This document shows positions 1 through 9,617 of a stretch of 64,000 nucleotides of DNA, in pieces. The DNA is from Candidatus Poribacteria bacterium (GTDB lineage: Bacteria > Poribacteria > WGA-4E > WGA-3G): the NCBI GenBank assembly GCA_022821065.1, contig JAJEEK010000010.1, positions 24,534-88,533 on the forward strand. Direction: 5' to 3'. The notes under the pieces were generated by a model. It had not been told where the DNA came from, made no database searches, and saw only the letters and a program-made list of their open reading frames with translations. The stretch's first letter is position 1. Each line of letters starts with the position of its first letter. The translations under genes were made by a program, and so were the position numbers.

Positions 1-1003
1 ATCCGGGGCGCCAGAAGTTCTGGAGCATTGCCAGTGCCACAAAAAGCAAAATAATCGCTGGATACCAATTGAACCAAAGAGCCGGAATCAACAAGGCAAA
101 GAGTGCGAGGTCTATCCACCACATGAAGCGTGCAGCCCCTTCGTCGCCTCCGCGCCAATCCGAAATCTGGTGCGAATTCCGAGAGGCAAAAGACGATAAG
201 AAATGGAGGATAAAGTAGACTCCTGCCACCACTAACGCTGAACGTTTCGATTCATCGAGTGCTAACAGTAAAGGGAGAGCAAGTGCTGTCTGTTTGAGTA
301 TCGGTTGGAGGAAGTCTTTGCTGGATTTATACATCCCTTCAAAACCCATACCTTCAAAAACGAGACGACGGAGCGGCGCGAATTGGACGGACTGTTTCAA
401 GGCACTGCCGAGCATGCGTGAAACTGCTTTAAGCGAAAACTCGCTCTGCTTATCACCATCTAAGTGTGCAGGATAGCCGAGGAAGTTGATGATATTCATC
501 GCGTAGGGAATAATCGTAAACCAGAAGATGTCTGTGAAGTTGCCCCGGTAAAAGACCAGACCACCGGCGATGAGACTTGAAATAGCGGAACCCATCTGGG
601 ACCAGGATCGGGTAAAACCGTATACTTTAGTTTTTTCGTCTGACCGTCCCTGAAGGCGGAGCCAATCGAAGATCATCGCTTTGTGGGTACCGCTGCGAAA
701 CGCGTCGCCCAAACCAAAGAAAAACATGGCAGCGAAAAGCAGTAACAGCGACGCACTTTCAGCGAATATCACATAAGAGACGATATAGGCACAGAACGAA
801 AAAATCATAGCGCGGCGTCTACCGTAAAGGTCAGCGAGCGCGCCAGACGGAATTTCAAATAGGTTGGTGCATACCTCGCGGAATCCGATTAAGATGCCAA
901 TTTCAAAGTAGGATAAGCCTTTCTCAAGAAACACCAGATACAGAAACGGATCATAATAGCGTTGATTCTTCAGGAACCCGTAGAGCGAGAAGCGGAATAG
1001 CAT
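1..1003 (-). CDS. MFS transporter, C-terminus cut by window edge
   Basis: This is an integral membrane permease of the major facilitator superfamily; the substrate cannot be told. About 334 residues are visible and the reading frame stays open to base 1, so the C-terminal end is missing. Several hydrophobic helices are evident. The loop GALADLYGRRRA, near residue 55, matches the family's motif A between helices 2 and 3. Two in-frame ATGs lie at 1009 and 1003. The Shine-Dalgarno AGGAG sits only one base before the first but seven bases before the second, so 1003 is preferred. A sigma-70-like promoter lies about 100 bases upstream. The gene appears monocistronic at its 5' end. Confidence 0.85.
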   Translation of the reverse strand, partial: MLFRFSLYGFLKNQRYYDPFLYLVFLEKGLSYFEIGILIGFREVCTNLFEIPSGALADLYGRRRAMIFSFCAYIVSYVIFAESASLLLLFAAMFFFGLGDAFRSGTHKAMIFDWLRLQGRSDEKTKVYGFTRSWSQMGSAISSLIAGGLVFYRGNFTDIFWFTIIPYAMNIINFLGYPAHLDGDKQSEFSLKAVSRMLGSALKQSVQFAPLRRLVFEGMGFEGMYKSSKDFLQPILKQTALALPLLLALDESKRSALVVAGVYFILHFLSSFASRNSHQISDWRGGDEGAARFMWWIDLALFALLIPALWFNWYPAIILLFVALAMLQNFWRPG

Positions 1004-1101
1004 CGGCATACTCCTACCTTAACAAGTCAAGGATTGCGATTTACGGAACGTTTGCACCGCAATTGGGCACGAACAAAGAACTTCGCACACACTTGTTTCA
1101 A

Positions 1102-1129
1102 ATGATACCATATCTAAAAAAAGTGTCAA
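1102..1129 (-). promoter_or_regulatory. Sigma-70-like promoter of the MFS gene
   Basis: On the minus strand TTGACA (1124-1129) and TATCAT (1102-1107) are separated by 16 bases, directed at the MFS gene. Seen in sequence; function inferred. Confidence 0.6.
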
Positions 1130-1169
1130 GGAAAAAAGTTGATTGGAAATTGGAAGTGTTTAGATGGGA

Positions 1170-1203
1170 TCGCGTCAGAGGCGCGTGTGCGGCACTGACG
1201 CGA
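1170..1203. other. Strong hairpin downstream of the PLP enzyme gene
   Basis: TCGCGTCAG (1170-1178) and CTGACGCGA (1195-1203) form a perfect 9-bp stem with a 16-base loop, just past the stop of the minus-strand gene ending at 1230. There is no T-tract, so it is an mRNA 3'-end stabiliser or Rho-dependent end rather than a classic intrinsic terminator. Confidence 0.45.
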
Positions 1204-1229
1204 CCAAGATATTGAGAAGGAGATTAAGC

Positions 1230-2243
1230 CTATAGGCTGGCGACTAATTCTTCTTGGTATGCGAAGATAGCAGGGGTGCCGCCTGTATGGAGAAAGATGA
1301 CAGTGTCGTCGCGTCCGAGTCTACCTTGTTGGATATGGTCAATGAGACACGCCATCGCCTTAGCAGTGTAGACGGGATCGAGAAAAATCCCTTCTGTCTT
1401 AACAACGAGTTTCAGTGCGTCAATACATTCTGGTGTGAGGTAACCGTAAGCCTGCCCGATATAGTCGTCTGTGTTCCGAATATCTGTATCGGTGACACGA
1501 GTCTCTAATTCCAAGAGTTCGGATGCACTATTTGCGGCATTTCGGAGACGATCATGTTTATTCTCCCAATGAATCGGTGCGATCCCGTAGGGTTTCATTT
1601 TCAATCCGAGTGCTTTGGTGCCGAGGACGAGTCCCGCCTGTGTGCCACCCACAGAACAGGTGTAAATCCAGTCGGCATCAATTCCTAATTGTTGTTGCTG
1701 TTCTGCAATTTCAGTGATACACCACGTGAAAGCAACGGCGGCGAGGGCAGTTGAGCGGGGCGATGCCACGACATACGGTTTTAGTCCTTGTGCTTTCAGG
1801 TTTTCTGCCAGTTCATATTTCACGACATCTAATTCGGGACCGAACGGCACATCAACAATTTCGACATCCGCGCCTGCTAAATTGTCTAACAAAAGGTTTC
1901 CTTGGAGAATACTTTTGTGGTCCCGGGCGAGTCGAAGGTAGCACTTCAACCCAAGTTTACCACAAGCGGCAGAAGCTTGTCTACAGTGATTCGATTGCGA
2001 AGCTGCGCCGTGTATAATCGTATCTGCGCCTTCTGCAACAGCGTCCCCGATTGTGAAAGTAAGTTGTCGGACTTTGTTGCCCCCGAATGCCAAACCTGAG
2101 CAATCTTCACGTTTGATGAAGATGCGGGGGCCGCCGAGTGCCTCAGAGAGACGAGGACACGCCTCCAAAGGGGTCGGAAAATGTCCGAGGTTCACTTGCG
2201 GCAACTGCGCAACTTTCTGAATCAAGTGTTCGATCGTTTCCAT
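1230..2243 (-). CDS. D-cysteine desulfhydrase / ACC deaminase-family PLP enzyme
   Basis: This is a cytosolic fold-type II PLP enzyme of 337 residues, the family's usual length. The family contains D-cysteine desulfhydrase, 1-aminocyclopropane-1-carboxylate deaminase and L-cysteate sulfo-lyase. The PLP lysine is expected at K57 in GGNKVRQL, followed by the substrate-loop segment GAASQSNHCRQ. A glycine-rich phosphate cradle (CSVGGTQAG) lies near residue 195. The start is 5 bases after the stop of the upstream gene, whose final codons carry the GGAG ribosome site, so the two are probably translationally coupled. Which member reaction applies cannot be settled from sequence. A sulfonate or D-amino-acid role would fit a marine bacterium, but that is inference. 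Confidence 0.8.
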   Translation of the reverse strand: METIEHLIQKVAQLPQVNLGHFPTPLEACPRLSEALGGPRIFIKREDCSGLAFGGNKVRQLTFTIGDAVAEGADTIIHGAASQSNHCRQASAACGKLGLKCYLRLARDHKSILQGNLLLDNLAGADVEIVDVPFGPELDVVKYELAENLKAQGLKPYVVASPRSTALAAVAFTWCITEIAEQQQQLGIDADWIYTCSVGGTQAGLVLGTKALGLKMKPYGIAPIHWENKHDRLRNAANSASELLELETRVTDTDIRNTDDYIGQAYGYLTPECIDALKLVVKTEGIFLDPVYTAKAMACLIDHIQQGRLGRDDTVIFLHTGGTPAIFAYQEELVASL

Positions 2244-2248
2244 TCCTG

Positions 2249-4036
2249 TTACTCCGCTTCAATAACGACAGCCATCTGACTAACCCGTTTTCCATCCTGA
2301 GACTGTAACCCCGGGGAGACAACTTCAACGATTGTACCCGGTTCAAATTCACAGGCAAGCGCACCCTTGACCCTATGATGATTCTCCGAAACTCGGGTTA
2401 CGCCGACTTCAATTGGGATGACCTCAGAATCGACGAGATCTAAAAACCATTCGAGGCGTTCTGGTAATTCATTCCCTTTTATGTTCTTCGTAACTTCAAC
2501 GAATAGGAAATCTCGGATAAACTCGATGAGGAACTTCTTGAAAATGATTACCTCAATCTTAGAAGCGTGTTTCCTCTCTTGTTCGATCAACTTACTGGCA
2601 AAGCGTTGAAGGTATGCGTCACACTCACTCTGAATTTTCTCTATGTCGCGTTCATTCTCGGCGAACAGATCGGGGAACAACGTTGGGGATGGGGTAGATA
2701 TACCACGCGTCTGCTTGAGTGTCTGTCTGAGACGTACAGCGACTTCATCAAGTGTCTGCGCGAGCTGTTCTGTTTCAGGCGTAGTCCGTCCGACCTCTTT
2801 CTGCCATGCGATCACCTCGTTCACCATAAGGTTCAGAAGTAGGATTGCGGTTTCTTCTTCGCAGAGCGTTTCGGGGTACCAAGTAGAGAGATTGAGTCCA
2901 TATCCCTCATTATAATCCCGCTCCAACTTAGCGAGTTGGTCTTGGAATTCATTCTGAATGGTTTCGCCTTTCTCTTGATAGTAAACTTTGCCGCGTCTGC
3001 CACCGGGGGTGAGTCCTAAGGCTTGGGCGAACTGTCCAAAGACACCTTTTTCTTTCCGTTTTGACGAGAACTTACTGAATTGGGTATTGCCAGTGTTAAG
3101 TTTCGCGACTTCTGCCCTCCGTTGTTCTGTAAGTACGCTCGGTGGAAGTGCTGGCACTTCAATTTTAAATTCCACGTTAGCATCCACAGCGTGCAGTACA
3201 GATTTAGTAGGTAAGGACACAGGTCGTTCTTCGGGTTGTTGTTTAACATCCGGAGACTTCGCCTCTTCTACTATCCGTTCTATATCTTCTATCGTCTGAG
3301 GCATCGTTTCCTCTTCGGAAGTCAGATGCTCATCTTCATCGAGATTCGCTACGACAGTTTCTGGAATCTCCGCATCCGGCAGACCCATCTTTGGTTCTTC
3401 TGCCTGTTGCATCGTTTCGATTTCCGGCGCAGTAGATAGGCTTTCGTCGCTCGATGTTTCTAAAGATGTCGAAACTGGATTCAGGGGTTCCGTTGTTCCA
3501 GGATACACAACTGCTTTCTCGATATCCTGCGTCGCCTCGACCTCCGATATGGAAGGTTCGTCGGTGTTGCTGTGTACACTTAAAGGTGGTACAGTGTCTT
3601 TAGTCGTCGTATCCTCTGAAGGTTTCGATACAGGAGCAGGCCCGTCGACTGCTTCTGGCGTTTGGAGTTCAGGTTTGGATGTGCCGAGTTCAGCGGTACC
3701 TTCCGGCGCAGTTTCCGCTGGCTGCTCAGCTTTGAGTGTGTGCAATTCATCCAATATTTTTGCCACGCGCGCGTAAACGGGTTTGGCATTATCAACAAAA
3801 AAGGTTAAACGATATGCGTCAAGTATCTCTGTCGGAAGACGGCGTGAAATGGGCGCGTCGGTTAGTTCAAACCGCGCCCAATTGGCGAGTCCGCTCACCG
3901 AAAGTTTCTGATACATCACGCGTACTCGCCTCTGGGCATCGGTCAAATTCCGTACACTCATAATGATACAATCACCATCGATGCTAAATACTATCTCAAG
4001 GTCCCGGAAACGCCCTGTTACGCTGTTCCTAGCCAT
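2249..4036 (-). CDS. Large acidic protein with C-terminal GrpE-like domain
   Basis: This 595-residue protein has no confident family match over its full length. Residues 1-110 form a compact domain. Residues about 110-270 are a low-complexity linker rich in Pro, Thr, Glu and Ser. The last 150 residues carry a long helical, coiled-coil-like segment and then a small beta domain (GVTRVSENHHRVKG, FEPGTIVEVVSPG, VVIEA). Its order resembles the GrpE head domain, where a conserved G-V, an H-x-A-type turn, PGTVxEV and a final beta strand occur. A DnaK-associated nucleotide exchange role is therefore possible, but key positions are degenerate. Start chosen by AAGGAG nine bases upstream. It is the first gene of a pair with the PLP enzyme. 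Confidence 0.5.
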   Translation of the reverse strand: MARNSVTGRFRDLEIVFSIDGDCIIMSVRNLTDAQRRVRVMYQKLSVSGLANWARFELTDAPISRRLPTEILDAYRLTFFVDNAKPVYARVAKILDELHTLKAEQPAETAPEGTAELGTSKPELQTPEAVDGPAPVSKPSEDTTTKDTVPPLSVHSNTDEPSISEVEATQDIEKAVVYPGTTEPLNPVSTSLETSSDESLSTAPEIETMQQAEEPKMGLPDAEIPETVVANLDEDEHLTSEEETMPQTIEDIERIVEEAKSPDVKQQPEERPVSLPTKSVLHAVDANVEFKIEVPALPPSVLTEQRRAEVAKLNTGNTQFSKFSSKRKEKGVFGQFAQALGLTPGGRRGKVYYQEKGETIQNEFQDQLAKLERDYNEGYGLNLSTWYPETLCEEETAILLLNLMVNEVIAWQKEVGRTTPETEQLAQTLDEVAVRLRQTLKQTRGISTPSPTLFPDLFAENERDIEKIQSECDAYLQRFASKLIEQERKHASKIEVIIFKKFLIEFIRDFLFVEVTKNIKGNELPERLEWFLDLVDSEVIPIEVGVTRVSENHHRVKGALACEFEPGTIVEVVSPGLQSQDGKRVSQMAVVIEAE

Positions 4037-4197
4037 GTTACTTTACTCCTTGAAAATCTCTCTGTGAGACATAATTAAGAACCAAAACAGGTTAGTCAAA
4101 CTGTGTCGAATTAATACAATTTAACGTCCTTGTGTCAATTTGCGTTACAAAGTTTTTGTAATTCGGCTGCGTCCAATATCAGACGTATGGATTTCGC

Positions 4198-4278
4198 TTC
4201 TTTGTGCTACCAGAACACTATGTTTACCGAAAACTTTCATCTAATAGAACCACCTACTTTCAAAAATTGCATAAGTCC
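4198..4278. repeat. Degenerate right half of the GGACTTACGC MITE
   Basis: The stretch from TTTGTGCTACCAGAAC to GCATAAGTCC aligns with the right halves of the complete copies at 18776-18897 and 33335-33451. The left terminal repeat is missing. It lies in the gap between the propeller protease and the GrpE-like gene. Confidence 0.6.
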
Positions 4279-4291
4279 TGAAACTAAGAGA

Positions 4292-7200
4292 TCACCGTCG
4301 GATCAGCATCTTTCGGGTTGCATGGAAATCTCCAGCTTGAATGGAATAAAAATAGATCCCACTTGCGACAGGTTCGCCAGCAGCGTTTCGTCCATCCCAA
4401 TAAACCGTGTGCGACCCCGCCTTTTGGTATCCGAGCAGTTTGGAATAGATGCTCCTTCCTCGTGCATCGTAAATACGGAGGGATACATCCACATTTGAGG
4501 CGAGCTGATACGGAATCCACGTTTCCGGATTAAACGGGTTCGGATAATTTTGATTCAAACGGTTGACAGGCGTAGAATTCATCACATTAGGAGTCCAGTC
4601 AGACGATGCTCGTTCTTCGACTGCCAGAGAGATACCTTCCGGATGCACGCGAAGGATACGGAGTTGATACAAATCTGCGATATAGAGCGCGGTGTCTGTT
4701 AACCTCAATTCCGATGGAAACCAGAGTTCGCTATTTTTGTAGACAAGCGACGAAGTCATTTCAAGGGTCCGCGTATCAATCATCTGTACACCTCTGCTAT
4801 CAAGTAGATAGAGATAGTTTCCACCGACCTGGGCATCAATAGGAAGGACATCGTTCTCATAAGTGCCCTGCAATCTCGGTTCGTGCGGTTCAGACATATC
4901 AAGTACGGTAACACCAACGCCGCTGTCCAATAGGTACACGCGATCTTCCGCAAACGTGACACCCGTCGCGTTTCCTTGTGTCGTGTACCTTCCGATAGGG
5001 CGTGGCACAGCAGGCTCCGCTATGTCAAAGACGTGCAACCCACCCTCAAGTGCTGCGAGGTATGCGGACGATGCCGCCGCGTCAACCACAACACGGTAAG
5101 CACTTCCCGGTACATCACGTTCAGAAACGATGCCGCTCTGTTGCGGGGCTCGGCTATCAACAACAATTAGCGATTCGGCACAAAGATAGGTGTAACCGTC
5201 ATGCAACGCAATATCAGAAACGGGGGCAGAGGTCGGTATATGTGCCACAATCGCATTCGTCTTAAGATGAACAATGAACATCCCCGTATCGGCGGCAACA
5301 AAGCCGTACCCGTTCTGGACACGGACTTTGGTACAATTTGCTGACCCGAACGGCTCCTCAAAAGTCTCGGACTCCGTAGGAAGTAATAGATTTTGTGTCA
5401 AGGCTCCTTGATAAGGCGTTGTAAATTCGAGGCTGCGCAACCCACCGACACCGTTCGCGACGTAGACAGTCCGTTCGCCTGCTGCTGTCTCTACAACATC
5501 AATGCCGTAAGCAGTACCGTCAAAGGCGTAGTGATTTAACCACTTCGGCGATTCAGGTTTGCTAACATCAATCGTCTGGATACCGCCTTTTCCATCCGCA
5601 ACGTAAGCCAACGTACCCCAAACGACGACATCGGTTGCGTTCCCGAACGTCGGTTGTGCAGAAATTCGTTGCGGTTGCTGCGGGTTACGGACATCAATAA
5701 TATGGAGTCCTGCCTGTTGATCTGTGAGATAGACGGTATTGTTGCGAGATTGAATGCTGGTTGCGAATCCCGGTGTATTTAATCGGAGACCCACTTCAGG
5801 GTTTTCGGCATCCGTAACATCAACTAAAGTGAGGTTGCCTGAAGCGACGAGTACATAAACAGCATCTGCTGTCTCCACGACTTCATAGGCGTTAGCGAGG
5901 ATTGGAACAGCACTTTGGAAAACTAAATCGCCGAATGGACTCTGTTCAAGAATATATAACCCGTGTCTGTCGTCACTCACGTAGACGGTTTTGTCTCGGA
6001 TAAGGACATTCAGCGGTGTGCCTGCAGTGCGGAAGAAGCGTCTGGGGTGAGGCGTTTGGGAGTTACGGACATCGTGTTGATTGTAGATGAGCAGCCCGCG
6101 CACTGTACCGAGGACATACAAATTGTCGCCATCCGTTTGAACTCGGCGCGCGTCCGTGAACCCACCGAGGGTTTTGATAACTTTTGGAGCCGTTCGGACC
6201 GAGACATCTATAACATGTACACCCGCGCTACCGTCAGCAATGTATGCCGTATCGCCATCAACGGCTATAGAGCGTGCTTCACCGGGTGTGGCAATTTCAC
6301 CGATACGGACAGGCTGCGTCGGGTCGATCAGTGAGAAGATCTCCATGCCCCAAGTACTCGCCGCATAAAGGTAAGGCACATCTTTTTCACTAATTGCAAG
6401 ATCGGTATAGTCGCTTGCCAGATGGATTTGTGTCATCCGTTCAAGCTGCGTTTTTGACCTGAGACCGGTACGGAGCAGGCTGGGTTGGGTCCGGTTGTCA
6501 AGGGCAGCCGTTATGGAATCCGGTACTGTATCCCATCTCCGTTCACGTGGTCTACCTATCACAAAATCGTCGTCGGTGTTCGCAGCGGTATAACTGAATA
6601 TCTGGGGTGTGTCCGTTGTCACCAGCAGTATCATTTCATCATTCCGTTGGAGTCCCTCGCGCCGAATGTGTCCCCTATTTTCGGTGTCAAATGGAACAGG
6701 TGTAACGACGGATCGTCCATTCGATGGAAGATAGAGTGTTGTGGCGTAGAGGTTTCCAAAACCTGTGCCGGTTATTGATATATCAAGCGTTTGCGGTAAA
6801 TTCTCGAAGTGAACATAGTATGCACCCCACTGGTCAATAGCGACACCGTTCGCCGCGTTCGGATAGTTGAAGACCCGCGGCACGGAAGCAGTTACCCTTC
6901 GGTTCCGCAAGTCGGCATAACCGAGCTTTCTATTTTCTGCTTGTGTATTCTGCCAATTCGCGAGTCCCCAATCCAAGAAGACATCCGGAAATCGTTCGCT
7001 TCTACCACTACCTGCCAAAGCAGTGTCAATTGCCGCCTCACCGAGGGTATCGGTCCCGACGATACCACGGATGAGTTCGCGTCCACCATACTGCTCGTAA
7101 AGATAGAGCATAAGCATAAAAGCCCCGCCGTAATAGACATCCCATGTATTCGCGTATGCAAGCGAGACACTCGGATCCGTAAGATAGCCGTCAACAAAAA

Positions 7201-7906
7201 TGTTGTGTACTGTGCCGTAAACTGCCCATTCCACAAAGGATGCCGTGCCTTCTTCTAACCACCGCTGGTCAGTTGTCCCACCGTTTTGGAACCAGTTGAC
7301 GAGATGTGCGAATTCGTGTGCAAGACTGCTATAAAAGGTGTGTCGGGGACGCTCCCTGAACTGGAAGATGTCCATATAGAGCATCTCACGACGGTTGCTG
7401 TTCGGCATCGTAGGTAATTGATCAGCAGGTGCGAAGTAGCCGCCGTAATCGAGTCCCGATTCATTCATACCGACATCGTGCATCAATAATGTGATGCGGT
7501 TATCTCTATCAAGTCCGGGTTTCCATTCAGTTCCCATCCAGCGTCGAACGTTTGGATAGATGCGTGTGTCAAATTCCCGTGCGATTGCGATTGCCTCAGC
7601 CTCGGTGAGCATACCGCGCACCGAATCCTCAATGTAGACGTAGAGGTGTTCACTTTTAGCAATACAGGTGGCTGTTACCTCCGCATCTGGAATGTGAATA
7701 AAAAAACGATCTGTTTGTCCTATTTGAACGTGTGCGGCAGGTGCAGCGGCGACTTCTTCGGGTGGGTGTTGTGCAAGGTGTTCTTGATGCAGGAGCGGTG
7801 TCCCACACAGCCACGTCTCTCCAAGAACAGGTGGTGCCTCCTGCGCAGCGAACACAAAACTGGACACAATAGAAAAGATAAGACTGACTGATACCAAAAA
7901 TCGCAT
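4292..7906 (-). CDS. Secreted zinc protease with LVIVD propeller and FlgD-like C-terminus
   Basis: This is an exported 1204-residue multidomain protein. Residues 1-20 form a signal peptide ending at VFA-AQ. Residues about 60-330 are a zincin: HEFAH at 197-201 supplies the two zinc histidines and catalytic Glu, with a likely third ligand E219 in LEEGTAS, as in gluzincin-type M30-like peptidases. Residues about 480-1090 contain many LVIVD-type repeats (for example YIADGSAGVHVIDV, YVADGKGGIQTIDV), which form a beta-propeller. The end (NYPNPFNPETWIPY through YFYSIQAGDF) is a FlgD-like Ig module of the kind found in T9SS-like and poribacterial surface proteins. Likely acts outside the cell or at its surface on proteins or glycoproteins. 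Substrate unknown. Confidence 0.8.
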   Translation of the reverse strand: MRFLVSVSLIFSIVSSFVFAAQEAPPVLGETWLCGTPLLHQEHLAQHPPEEVAAAPAAHVQIGQTDRFFIHIPDAEVTATCIAKSEHLYVYIEDSVRGMLTEAEAIAIAREFDTRIYPNVRRWMGTEWKPGLDRDNRITLLMHDVGMNESGLDYGGYFAPADQLPTMPNSNRREMLYMDIFQFRERPRHTFYSSLAHEFAHLVNWFQNGGTTDQRWLEEGTASFVEWAVYGTVHNIFVDGYLTDPSVSLAYANTWDVYYGGAFMLMLYLYEQYGGRELIRGIVGTDTLGEAAIDTALAGSGRSERFPDVFLDWGLANWQNTQAENRKLGYADLRNRRVTASVPRVFNYPNAANGVAIDQWGAYYVHFENLPQTLDISITGTGFGNLYATTLYLPSNGRSVVTPVPFDTENRGHIRREGLQRNDEMILLVTTDTPQIFSYTAANTDDDFVIGRPRERRWDTVPDSITAALDNRTQPSLLRTGLRSKTQLERMTQIHLASDYTDLAISEKDVPYLYAASTWGMEIFSLIDPTQPVRIGEIATPGEARSIAVDGDTAYIADGSAGVHVIDVSVRTAPKVIKTLGGFTDARRVQTDGDNLYVLGTVRGLLIYNQHDVRNSQTPHPRRFFRTAGTPLNVLIRDKTVYVSDDRHGLYILEQSPFGDLVFQSAVPILANAYEVVETADAVYVLVASGNLTLVDVTDAENPEVGLRLNTPGFATSIQSRNNTVYLTDQQAGLHIIDVRNPQQPQRISAQPTFGNATDVVVWGTLAYVADGKGGIQTIDVSKPESPKWLNHYAFDGTAYGIDVVETAAGERTVYVANGVGGLRSLEFTTPYQGALTQNLLLPTESETFEEPFGSANCTKVRVQNGYGFVAADTGMFIVHLKTNAIVAHIPTSAPVSDIALHDGYTYLCAESLIVVDSRAPQQSGIVSERDVPGSAYRVVVDAAASSAYLAALEGGLHVFDIAEPAVPRPIGRYTTQGNATGVTFAEDRVYLLDSGVGVTVLDMSEPHEPRLQGTYENDVLPIDAQVGGNYLYLLDSRGVQMIDTRTLEMTSSLVYKNSELWFPSELRLTDTALYIADLYQLRILRVHPEGISLAVEERASSDWTPNVMNSTPVNRLNQNYPNPFNPETWIPYQLASNVDVSLRIYDARGRSIYSKLLGYQKAGSHTVYWDGRNAAGEPVASGIYFYSIQAGDFHATRKMLIRR

Positions 7907-8032
7907 GGGATCTACTCGTTCTCCGGTGGATACCGGTTATACAACGTTCAGGTCTGATAAAGCTTAATATCTATTTTACAATGATCGCATCGCAAATTCA
8001 ACTAAATCGTCCTGGGGACACACACTTTTTTC

Positions 8033-8061
8033 TTGACAGAATTCGCAATAAGTGATACTAT
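8033..8061 (+). promoter_or_regulatory. Sigma-70-like promoter for def
   Basis: TTGACA (8033-8038) and TACTAT (8056-8061) are 17 bases apart, 42 bases before the def start codon. Confidence 0.7.
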
Positions 8062-8103
8062 ATTAAAGGTTATTTTATCAAAAATGGGAGACGTGTCTGA
8101 TAG

Positions 8104-8703
8104 ATGCCAAAACGAAGAAGAAAGCACCAGAGTACATCTACCTCGGACGTGGTGGGAGAAGATGATGTCTTACTGCGTGCAACAGCACCCTTGCAGCTTT
8201 GCTATTATGGTAACCCGGTCCTCCGTAAAAGGGCGAAACCGGTGGCAGAAATTACAGAGGCGGAACGTCAACTCGCTGACCAGATGCTGGAAACGCTGTA
8301 CGCTACTGGTAACGGTATCGGCCTCGCTGCAACGCAGGTCGGTATTTTGAAACGACTCATCATTATTGACATAGGTGAAGATGACGACGAAACTTACGAA
8401 CCGCTTGTCCTCTTTAACCCAGAAATTTTGAATGTTGAAGGAGAGGTTGTCGTTGAGGAAGCATGCCTCAGCATCCCAAGTGTGACAGCAGAAGTGAGAC
8501 GTCCGGAGAAGGTTGTTGTTGATGGAATTGATATTCAAGGCGAACCTGTCCGGATTGAAGCCGACGGTTTGCTGGCACGTGTACTCCAACACGAAATAGA
8601 TCATCTCAACGGTGTTCTTTTTATCGACCGAATCAGTGGGTTAAAACGTCAGTTGTTGAAAGACGAATTGTTATGGATACAACAGGCTGAACGGCCTTCT
8701 TAA
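8104..8703 (+). CDS. def: Peptide deformylase
   Basis: Removes the formyl group from the initiator methionine of nascent proteins in the cytosol. The 199-residue protein shows all three signature motifs: motif 1 GIGLAATQVG, motif 2 EACLS and motif 3 HEIDH. The Cys of motif 2 and the two His of motif 3 bind the metal, and the Glu is catalytic. Motif 2 has Ala where most deformylases have Gly (EGCLS), a mild variation. About 30 residues precede the usual start of the family, a basic and polar extension that may be dispensable. GGGAG lies 13 bases upstream of the chosen ATG. A clear promoter precedes it; larE follows after a hairpin (8738-8760). Confidence 0.92.
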   Translation: MPKRRRKHQSTSTSDVVGEDDVLLRATAPLQLCYYGNPVLRKRAKPVAEITEAERQLADQMLETLYATGNGIGLAATQVGILKRLIIIDIGEDDDETYEPLVLFNPEILNVEGEVVVEEACLSIPSVTAEVRRPEKVVVDGIDIQGEPVRIEADGLLARVLQHEIDHLNGVLFIDRISGLKRQLLKDELLWIQQAERPS

Positions 8704-8737
8704 GATCCGAACCCTGTGCGTTATATATGGAGGCTTT

Positions 8738-8760
8738 TTCGGCGTAACTTGTCCGCCGAA
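8738..8760 (+). other. Hairpin between def and larE
   Basis: TTCGGCG (8738-8744) pairs with CGCCGAA (8754-8760) across a 9-base loop, 17 bases before the larE ATG. No T-tract follows. It could be a processing site or partial attenuator. Confidence 0.4.
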
Positions 8761-8777
8761 ACTTGCTATTCAGAAGT

Positions 8778-9611
8778 ATGTTAAAACAGAAACTTGCGCC
8801 GCCCCTACAGACGAAACTTGACCAACTTTATGAATGCCTGCGCGCCTATCAGAAGGTTATCGTCGCTTTTTCAGGGGGTGTCGATAGTACATTTCTCGCA
8901 GAGGCGGCACAACACGCCCTTGATGATAACGCTCTCGCTGTCACTGCTATCTCTGATTCGTATCCGATCCGGGAAATGCGAGCCGCGCAGGATATCGCCA
9001 AACAGATCGGCATCCGATTCGAGACCGTCCACACCCAAGAATTAGATTTGGAAGGGTACGCAAGCAATCCGACCAATCGGTGCTATTTCTGTAAAACGGA
9101 GTTGTTCGATAAACTGCGTCCGATCGCTGAAAAATATGACGTAGGGACGATTGTCTACGGCGCGATTCCAGACGATGTCGGCGACCACCGTCCCGGCATG
9201 GATGCCGCAAAACGGATGGGTATCCAAGCCCCTCTGATTGACGTCAACTTGACGAAGGCAGAAATCCGCGAGATTTCAAAGGCGTGGGACCTTCCCACAT
9301 GGGATAAACCCGCATTCGCTTGCCTCTCTTCACGGTTCCCTTACGGTATGCGTATCACGCGTGAGTTGCTACGACAAGTGGATGCCGCCGAGCAATTTCT
9401 CTACGATTTAGGGATTCGTCAATTCCGTGTCCGACACCACGGCGAACTTGCACGAATTGAACTCGAAGCGCAGGAGATTTCGAGACTGCTTTCAAAAACC
9501 GCTCGGAAAGACATCAGCACGTACTTCAAAACACTCGGATACGCGCACGTCACACTCGACTTACAGGGGTATCGTTCTGGGAGTCTAAATGAGGGCGTTA
9601 AAATCTCTTAA
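8778..9611 (+). CDS. larE: LarE-type sacrificial sulfur transferase
   Basis: ATP-dependent sulfur insertase of the nickel-pincer-nucleotide pathway. It activates the pyridinium biscarboxylate carboxyl by adenylation and donates sulfur from its own cysteine. The 277-residue protein has the PP-loop SGGVDS at 32-37, RCYFCK at 101-106, and the CLSSRFPYG motif in which C182 corresponds to the sacrificial cysteine of the family. Start placed at ATG 8778 rather than an upstream in-frame TTG, because family members begin close to this point. It is followed after 6 bases by an iron-sulfur oxidase subunit. No LarA, LarB or LarC is visible in the window, so the recipient enzyme is unknown. Confidence 0.88.
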   Translation: MLKQKLAPPLQTKLDQLYECLRAYQKVIVAFSGGVDSTFLAEAAQHALDDNALAVTAISDSYPIREMRAAQDIAKQIGIRFETVHTQELDLEGYASNPTNRCYFCKTELFDKLRPIAEKYDVGTIVYGAIPDDVGDHRPGMDAAKRMGIQAPLIDVNLTKAEIREISKAWDLPTWDKPAFACLSSRFPYGMRITRELLRQVDAAEQFLYDLGIRQFRVRHHGELARIELEAQEISRLLSKTARKDISTYFKTLGYAHVTLDLQGYRSGSLNEGVKIS

Positions 9612-9617
9612 CAGTTT

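Noticed and set aside
1170..1203. Intrinsic terminator
   Set aside because: The stem is strong but no T-tract follows on either strand, so it is listed as a hairpin only.
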